From: a virus
Length of the DNA stretch: 54,045 bases
Direction: 5' to 3' (one strand)
Virus record (IMG/VR): IMGVR_UViG_3300046008_001100
Location: 1-54,045 of that record
Position numbers and translations under genes: made by a program. Below are positions 49,212-54,045 of this stretch, piece after piece (position 1 is the stretch's first letter; every line of letters begins with the position of its first letter). The notes below the pieces were generated by a model that had not been told where the DNA came from, ran no database searches, and worked only from the letters and a program-made list of their open reading frames with translations.

Positions 49212-51953
49212 TTATTGAACTTGAAAAGTATTTGTGCTCATAGAATTACTAAATTTAGTTGAGTTATTACCTACACCTTTAGCTACTTTTTCACCATCCA
49301 TTTCTACTGAAACTTGAACTGGTCTGTTATTTATTTCTTTAGCTATTGATATTGCTACGGCTGCTGCCATTTTATTATAATCAATAGTTAGTGGTGGTGG
49401 ATTTATTGGTTTGTTTATTTTATTATTATTAATTGGTTGTGATAATGGAGAAGATGATTTATTGCCTCCTAAATCAGTACCAGCTATTATTGTATCTTTA
49501 TCGTTTAACGCTATTGCACCTTCTGGTGCTAATAATGTGCGTTTACCATATCCTTCAGGTGATGATATTAAATCATCTGCTGCTACAGCTTTCATAACAG
49601 CATATCCAGCTAATGCTGCTGCTACTGCTACTGCTGCCCCTACCCCAAAAGTTAAAGCAGCACTTGAAGTTAAAGTAGCTAATGCTATTTGATTTTTTAT
49701 AATTAATTCTAAAGTAGCTCTTCCTATATTTTTTAATATAGCAGCTCCTTGAGCTATTATACTACCTAATATTGTTTGAGATAAAAAGGCTGAAATTGCT
49801 GATAATTTATTATCTTCTCTTTTCATAATTAAATTATATGCTAATACTGCTCTTTGAAAACCTAAGTTAGCTAAAATACTACCTCCTAATCCTAGTTGAG
49901 TTGTTTGGGATTTGGTTATAAATGCTTGTATTGCTGAAATTGATGTTAAGACAAGTTGTGTACTTTTTAATATAGCATAACCAGCAGCAAGGGGGCCTAA
50001 TATTTTTCCAAAAGCACCTGCAATATTTCCTACTATACCACCAATAACTGATAATATTGGGGCTAATATATCTACTATAGGAGATATCACTTTTAATATA
50101 GGGCCTGCTAAACTAACAAATATTTCTTTTAATTTTTCAATCGAAGCATTAAAACGTTCTTGAATAGATTGAGAAGCTAACTGTTGACCATATTTTTCAT
50201 CACCTAATTTTTGAATAGCTTTTTCATAACCATATTGTTTAACTAAATCATCAAATTTTTCTTTAGCGGCTGCAGCATCTTTTAATCCAATTTTAGCTAA
50301 AGCTTCTCTTTCAATTAATGAAGCTGCTAAATCTTCTCTAGTCATACCAACAGATTTAGCTAATGCTTCTTGTGCTATAACATTTGTATTAGTAAAATCA
50401 GCAGCTGTACCTATTTGTCCTGCTATTTCTCTTGCTACTCCAGCTATATCATTATTTAAAGCATACATACGAGCACGCTCTAGATTTAAATCTTTACCTG
50501 TTATTAACTCAGCTTCTAATTCTGAGGATATAGATGATTCAAAATTAAGTAAAGATTGAGATATTGCTTCTACTTTTTCTAAATTTGCTCCTAATGCTTT
50601 TGCTTGAGCCACGGCTTGAGCTAATTTACCTGAATGCATTCCTAAAGATAAAGTTGTTGCTTTAGATGCTTTAGCTACATCTTCAACAATTTCTTTTTCA
50701 TTTAAAGCTAATTTATTAGTTATATTAAATGCTTTAGCTTGACCTAATATTTTAGCTGTATTATCTGATAAATCTGTTCCTGTTGCTACTGATATTTTAG
50801 AAAGACGAGCTGCAGTTTCATTTGTGTAACCAGCTACTTCTGTTAATTGAGTAAAATCTTTTAATAATTCTCCACTAAGCATTGTTGCTGTTCCAAATTC
50901 TTTATTAACAGCTATTAATGATTTTTGTAATGCTAAAGTTGTAATATTAATATCTCCACTTGAATTAGCTATATTATTAAGTTCATTTCTTAAATTATTT
51001 GCTTCATTATATGAAGTACCAAATGCTTTTGCTAATTCTCCTGTTGCCTTATCTGATTTTATAAGAGCATCAATTATTTGTTGTATAACAAATAAAGTTA
51101 TGTTTGCTGGATTTGTAAGTGATGATTTAAGTTGATTACCTAATGATTTTAATCCTGCTCCTAATCCTTGAACGCCACTTTTTGTTGCTTTAGTAGTATT
51201 TTCAGCTTCTTCACGAATTTCTTTAAAATCAATACCTAAATTTTTTAATACTGGGATTCTTTCTAATCCTTTTAACGCACCTCCAAAAATACCTAATTGT
51301 TTTTGTATTTCTTTTCTTTTTTCTTCTTCTTTTTTTAATTCAACATTTATTTTTTCTAATTCTTCTCGTTGTTTTTTAGTAATATAAAACTGTTTAGAAG
51401 AAAGACTCATATTTTTAAAATTACTTTCTATTAGTTTTTCATTGGTATATATTTTATTTCTAAGTTCTTTTATTTCATCTTTACGAAGATCTCTTTCATC
51501 TTTAGATAAAGATAATATATTACTTAATTCTTTATATTGTTTAACAACAGCTTTATTAAAATTTTCAATATTGTTTATTCTGTTAGCATCTTTTTCTGCT
51601 TTTTGTTTACCAAGAGCATTTAATTGACTTTCTAAACTGGTTTCAAATAATTTAGCTTTATTAATTGTGATAATATTTCTAGAAATTTGTTTTTGAATAT
51701 CTTCTATTTCTTCAAATTCTAATCTTTGATCACGTATAGCTCTATTTATTTTTTTATTAATATCTAATATGCCAGATTCAAAAACACTTCTTCTAGATTC
51801 AATACCTAAAATATCTTTTAAGTCTTCTACTAGTGTTGAAGATAAATCATAACTTTCAGATTGAAGCTTTAATCTATCTCTAAGAATTTCGTTTTCTTTA
51901 ACTAAAAGATCATTTAATTCTTTTTGTTTTTTTATTTCTTCAGGAGTAGGCAT
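49212..51953 (-). CDS. Tail tape measure protein
   Basis: 913 residues; the N-terminal 230 are almost entirely charged coiled coil (KQKELNDLLVKENEILRDRL and RREELEKINVELKKEEEKRK-like runs). A central helical part with small residues follows, then strongly hydrophobic segments (GPILKVISPIVDILAPILSV, GVGAAVAVAAALAGYAVMKA). The end GYGKRTLLAPEGAIALNDKD is a phrase common in phage tape measures. Its position directly after the chaperone pair is classical. Its length sets the tail length. Confidence 0.88.
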   Translation of the reverse strand: MPTPEEIKKQKELNDLLVKENEILRDRLKLQSESYDLSSTLVEDLKDILGIESRRSVFESGILDINKKINRAIRDQRLEFEEIEDIQKQISRNIITINKAKLFETSLESQLNALGKQKAEKDANRINNIENFNKAVVKQYKELSNILSLSKDERDLRKDEIKELRNKIYTNEKLIESNFKNMSLSSKQFYITKKQREELEKINVELKKEEEKRKEIQKQLGIFGGALKGLERIPVLKNLGIDFKEIREEAENTTKATKSGVQGLGAGLKSLGNQLKSSLTNPANITLFVIQQIIDALIKSDKATGELAKAFGTSYNEANNLRNELNNIANSSGDINITTLALQKSLIAVNKEFGTATMLSGELLKDFTQLTEVAGYTNETAARLSKISVATGTDLSDNTAKILGQAKAFNITNKLALNEKEIVEDVAKASKATTLSLGMHSGKLAQAVAQAKALGANLEKVEAISQSLLNFESSISSELEAELITGKDLNLERARMYALNNDIAGVAREIAGQIGTAADFTNTNVIAQEALAKSVGMTREDLAASLIEREALAKIGLKDAAAAKEKFDDLVKQYGYEKAIQKLGDEKYGQQLASQSIQERFNASIEKLKEIFVSLAGPILKVISPIVDILAPILSVIGGIVGNIAGAFGKILGPLAAGYAILKSTQLVLTSISAIQAFITKSQTTQLGLGGSILANLGFQRAVLAYNLIMKREDNKLSAISAFLSQTILGSIIAQGAAILKNIGRATLELIIKNQIALATLTSSAALTFGVGAAVAVAAALAGYAVMKAVAADDLISSPEGYGKRTLLAPEGAIALNDKDTIIAGTDLGGNKSSSPLSQPINNNKINKPINPPPLTIDYNKMAAAVAISIAKEINNRPVQVSVEMDGEKVAKGVGNNSTKFSNSMSTNTFQVQ

Positions 51954-51970
51954 CTGTCTATTTATTATTT

Positions 51971-51982
51971 ATTATAAATATT
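51971..51982 (-). promoter_or_regulatory. Late-type element AATATTTATAAT
   Basis: An exact copy, 17 bases before the ATG at 51953, directly after the terminator-like hairpin at 51985-52008. Confidence 0.58.
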
Positions 51983-51984
51983 GA

Positions 51985-52008
51985 AAGCCTCTATTTTTTA
52001 GAGGCCTT
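51985..52008 (-). terminator. Weak terminator-like hairpin after the tail chaperone genes
   Basis: Minus strand GCCTCTA and TAGAGGC form seven pairs around a loop of A residues. The stop codon of the 91-residue frame is in the hairpin. Only TTTC follows, so termination would be partial. Confidence 0.4.
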
Positions 52009-52266
52009 CGTAATGTATGTTGGTGGTGTAATAGGTTTAGCAGTTTTATTAAATTCGGATTTATTAACTTTACCTGATGAATCCATTAATACTGTTTTAC
52101 TTCCGTTTTGTGCTTTTTCATATTCTGATGCTTCATCTTCATAATGTTTTTGAATTTGTAAAAATGTATATTTACGTAACCATATTGGCATATTGTAAAT
52201 TGTATTCCAATCAAAACCACCATTACCATGAAATACTATTTCGTGAATTTGTTTAAACAAACTCAT
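51991..52266 (-). CDS. Tail assembly chaperone downstream (T-like) domain, 91 residues
   Basis: GNGGFDWNTIYNMPIWLRKY (about 14-33) followed by a basic-acidic helix (TFLQIQKHYEDEASEYEK) resembles the downstream domain of frameshifted tail chaperones, with W...I...M-P-[IV]-W-L-R. It lies just before the tape measure gene. On the minus strand no purine-rich ribosome site precedes its ATG. The frame is open upstream through the T7 run in the previous gene, so it may be made mainly as a frameshift extension of the gp26-like protein. Confidence 0.72.
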   Translation of the reverse strand: MSLFKQIHEIVFHGNGGFDWNTIYNMPIWLRKYTFLQIQKHYEDEASEYEKAQNGSKTVLMDSSGKVNKSEFNKTAKPITPPTYITKASKK

Positions 52267-52282
52267 ACGAAATAAAGGAGCA

Positions 52283-53020
52283 TTATCCAGCGTCAGGCCA
52301 AAAAAAGTTAATCCCTATTGGGATAGCGACCTCCACTCCGCTATCAGTTATGAAAGTTAAATTAACATCAGGTTGTGTTTTTTTAATGTATTCTCTTAAA
52401 GCACGTGAATCTTTAGCTAATAAAAAATTATCAACAAATTCTCTTATAGATTTATTATCTCTATCACCTTCAACTGAAGTTATCATATATTTTAAACGAG
52501 TAGATAATTCTGGCGAGAAATCTTTGTTAATTTTCTTTAATCCTTCAATTTCCTTATCAATATTTGTTTCATCATTTCCTGTTAATATTTTATAGGTAAT
52601 TTTATTATTAGAATGAGGTAAAGTATAAGAAAATTCATTTATTCCTTTAGTGAATTGAGATTCATCAAAAGATTTATTTTCTACTTTTGATAAATCAACT
52701 GTTATTTCTCCTCCAGCATAATTAAATGAATAATCTTTACCGTATCCTAAAACACGAGCTGCAACGAATAATGCATTTTTATCTCCAACAATTAAATCTT
52801 TAACATTTACTCCTTTTGTTACAATTAAGGATTCAAGTAATTTATCAAGTACTGTCCCTTTTTGAATATAGGATTGATTTGTTAATATATCTTCTTCTCT
52901 AGCTGTCATGTATTTCATTTCAACTGTTCCAGATGATAAAGGAGATGTTTCAGGGTAAATTAAACCTTTTGAAGGTAAATCTACAATTTCTGTTGGGAAA
53001 CTAAATTTGTTTTCTTCCAT
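52283..53020 (-). CDS. T4 gp26-like tail/baseplate assembly protein (chaperone, G-like)
   Basis: 245 residues. IVDLPSKGLIYPETSPLSSG (about 12-31) and VEMKYMTAREEDILTNQSYI (about 33-52) are the N-terminal hallmarks of the gp26 family. YILSTRLKYMITSVEG-like STRLKYMITSVEGDRD follows, and the end is IGINFFWPDAG. The position before the T-like frame and the tape measure is that of tail assembly chaperones such as lambda gpG. The last codons contain seven T in a row. Confidence 0.8.
   Translation of the reverse strand: MEENKFSFPTEIVDLPSKGLIYPETSPLSSGTVEMKYMTAREEDILTNQSYIQKGTVLDKLLESLIVTKGVNVKDLIVGDKNALFVAARVLGYGKDYSFNYAGGEITVDLSKVENKSFDESQFTKGINEFSYTLPHSNNKITYKILTGNDETNIDKEIEGLKKINKDFSPELSTRLKYMITSVEGDRDNKSIREFVDNFLLAKDSRALREYIKKTQPDVNLTFITDSGVEVAIPIGINFFWPDAG
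52300..52306 (-). other. Candidate +1/-2 frameshift site in the tail chaperone gene
   Basis: On the minus strand the gene ends AAC TTT TTT TGG CCT GAC GCT GGA TAA. A +1 slip (or -2) on TTT reads GGC CTG ACG and stays open through the ATG at 52266 into the 91-residue frame. The -1 frame meets TGA at once. The +1 frame has a TAG only 9 bases before the T run, so any shift must occur in this short overlap. Confidence 0.6.
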
Positions 53021-53050
53021 AATTTTTATTTATTATAACTTTTTGTCCTA

Positions 53051-53060
53051 TATAAATATA
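53051..53060 (-). promoter_or_regulatory. Late-type AT element before the gp26-like gene
   Basis: Minus strand TATATTTATA, 30 bases before the ATG at 53020, just after the terminator at 53064-53094. A TTTG does lie 19 rather than 20 bases upstream, in the hairpin loop arm, so class membership is not certain. Confidence 0.45.
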
Positions 53061-53063
53061 TAA

Positions 53064-53094
53064 GAAAAAAAGAAGCTCGCAAAAATTGCGAGCT
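53064..53094 (-). terminator. Rho-independent terminator after the tail tube gene
   Basis: Nine perfect pairs, AGCTCGCAA and TTGCGAGCT, with a three-base loop, then TCTTTTTTTC on the minus strand, 23 bases past the stop at 53118. Its stem differs from the AAGGCTTGG family. Confidence 0.92.
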
Positions 53095-53117
53095 ATCTTT
53101 AAAATTATTTTTATTAA

Positions 53118-53606
53118 TTAGAAGTTTAATACACAATAATCTGGTTGTACTGTAATTTGGATATTTTGTGCTGTTGATTCATTATCCCAGCTATAATCAC
53201 CAAAGTTAGCATTTGTAATTAATGCACCTTTAATAATCCATTCTGATACAATATCACCTACTGGACCTAAAACATCTATTGTTAAATCTTTCTTATAGAA
53301 GTCAGAATAACCATCTCTACCTGTTACAGATTCGTGATGTAAACGTACCCATTCCATTACTGCCTGAGCACCCGAAGGTGTAATTGGATCAAATAATGTT
53401 AATTGGATTTCACCCCATTTAGATTTACCTTTAACGAAACGTTGTACGTTTATATGGTTAAGAGGAATACTATCTTGGGTTAGCGTCACAGCGTTTACTC
53501 CCTTAATTATATACGAAGGTATACCGTCAACATACATAATAAATCTATTTTGTTGTTTTGGTTCAAATGCTGTGAAAAATATTTCGTTTGGATCTAATAC
53601 TGCCAT
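53118..53606 (-). CDS. Tail tube protein (T4 gp19-like)
   Basis: 162 residues, the size of gp19 (163). AFEPKQQNRFIMYVDGIPSY (about 13-32), GKSKWGEIQLTLFDPITPSG and YKKDLTIDVLGPVGDIVSEW (about 105-124) follow the tube-fold order. The final WDNESTAQNIQITVQPDYCV has the strand typical of T4-type tubes. The sheath gene is directly upstream, as gp18 and gp19 are adjacent in T4. Many copies stack to form the inner tube. Confidence 0.95.
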   Translation of the reverse strand: MAVLDPNEIFFTAFEPKQQNRFIMYVDGIPSYIIKGVNAVTLTQDSIPLNHINVQRFVKGKSKWGEIQLTLFDPITPSGAQAVMEWVRLHHESVTGRDGYSDFYKKDLTIDVLGPVGDIVSEWIIKGALITNANFGDYSWDNESTAQNIQITVQPDYCVLNF

Positions 53607-53628
53607 GTTTTTATTTTATTTAATTTTG

Positions 53629-53639
53629 TTATAAATATT
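53629..53639 (-). promoter_or_regulatory. Late-type element AATATTTATAA
   Basis: Matches the consensus, 22 bases before the ATG at 53606 and 14 bases after the sheath stop at 53654. It would be the tube gene's own late promoter. Confidence 0.58.
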
Positions 53640-53653
53640 ATGTTTTTAAAAAA

Positions 53654-54045
53654 TTATTCGAAACTTACTCCTGTAGGTAAAATGTTGAAGTTTAAGTAAA
53701 TAAATTCAGCAGTTTTAGTTGGTTGTAAATAGATTTGACCTACTAATTGATTTCTATCAATTACATCTGGCGTATTGTTTGAATCATCCATTACTACTTT
53801 AAATGCAAATAATCCTTGTCTTTGTTGAACTGATGTTAAGTATGGATTTACTTGTGCTAAGAAAGCATTACGAGTAGCTATACTATTTTGTTCAAATACT
53901 AAGTTATTAGCAACTTGAGAAATATATGATTTTAATGAAATTAATAATCTACGAACATTTACTCTATCTAATGAAGATGCTTTTGTTTGTAATGTTTTTT
54001 GTCCATATACTACAACTCCAGTACCTGGGAATGTTGCAATTGGCT
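53654..54045 (-). CDS. Tail sheath protein (T4 gp18-like), C-terminal part
   Basis: An open frame enters from the right edge, runs 130 codons and stops with TAA at 53654. Visible parts are FPGTGVVVYGQKTLQTKASS, DRVNVRRLLISLKSYISQVA and NQLVGQIYLQPTKTAEFIYL, ending GVSFE. The R-V-N-V-R-R-L block followed by the G-x-I-x-[LV]-x-P-T-x-[PT]-A-E-x-I strand is the C-terminal signature of contractile sheath proteins. The N-terminal part lies outside the window. Confidence 0.9.
   Translation of the reverse strand, partial: PIATFPGTGVVVYGQKTLQTKASSLDRVNVRRLLISLKSYISQVANNLVFEQNSIATRNAFLAQVNPYLTSVQQRQGLFAFKVVMDDSNNTPDVIDRNQLVGQIYLQPTKTAEFIYLNFNILPTGVSFE

Noticed and set aside
17955-53639. TATAAATA read on the plus strand as rightward T4 late promoters
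   Set aside because: The copies sit at minus-strand gene starts and no rightward genes exist. A role for the minus-strand genes is more economical, though orientation is not proven.
1-54045. tRNA genes, CRISPR arrays, insertion sequences or attachment sites
   Set aside because: Gaps between genes are under about 100 bases and contain only the promoters, hairpins and short leaders listed. No cloverleaf, spaced repeat array or transposase was seen.

Overview
The window is a dense, very AT-rich stretch of a tailed-phage genome with a T4-type gene core. Every gene I accept is on the minus strand, so transcription runs from high to low coordinates. T4-like functions recognised from their products are tail sheath (partial), tail tube, a gp26-like tail chaperone, tape measure, a gp53-like wedge protein, family B polymerase (gp43), sliding clamp (gp45), both clamp-loader subunits (gp44, probable gp62), gp32, UvsX, DnaB-type helicase (gp41) and RNase H. 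The host is probably a Bacteroidota bacterium. Twelve promoters read (T)TTGG-N19-TATATT, close to the Bacteroidota -33/-7 signature, and purine-rich ribosome-binding sites are rare. No gene-free gap exceeds about 100 bases, and I saw no tRNA, rRNA, CRISPR array or IS element.

Layout in transcription order. 54045-39775 is the virion block: sheath, tube, chaperone pair with a candidate +1/-2 frameshift, tape measure, baseplate and tail proteins, and a 772-residue late protein. 39704-29431 is replication, recombination and nucleotide metabolism: a second, family A-like polymerase, gp32, UvsX, RNase H, helicase, class II ribonucleotide reductase and a membrane protein, interrupted by a GIY-YIG homing endonuclease. 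29347-21003 carries a 7-deazaguanine pathway (FolE, QueD, QueE, QueC and a TGT/DpdA-like enzyme), plus dUTPase, a hypoxanthine phosphoribosyltransferase, two thioredoxin-like proteins, a hotdog thioesterase, an ADP-ribosyltransferase-like protein and two more homing endonucleases. 20988-11063 holds the DNA polymerase, clamp, GroES/GroEL pair, clamp loader and a PD-(D/E)XK nuclease. 10754-1 is a tightly overlapping sugar operon: five glycosyltransferase-like proteins, three methyltransferases, an SDR, a split miniature transketolase and a DegT-fold enzyme whose PLP lysine is replaced by histidine.

Regulation looks two-layered. The (T)TTGG-N19-TATATT promoters sit before replication and metabolic genes. 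In four places they are fused to a terminator hairpin that supplies the -33 TTGG. A second element, AATATTTATAAT, sits before tail genes, homing endonucleases and three small proteins that share an N-terminal motif; I infer that it is a late promoter. All three homing-endonuclease start codons lie in inverted repeats whose 5' half overlaps or precedes this element, an arrangement like that of T4 I-TevI.

The most interesting points are the shared N-terminal motif that resembles a T4 capsid-targeting peptide, the tail-chaperone frameshift, the I-TevI-like start-codon sequestration, the terminator-promoter modules, the possible branched-deoxysugar pathway, and a QueC that has lost its zinc cysteines.
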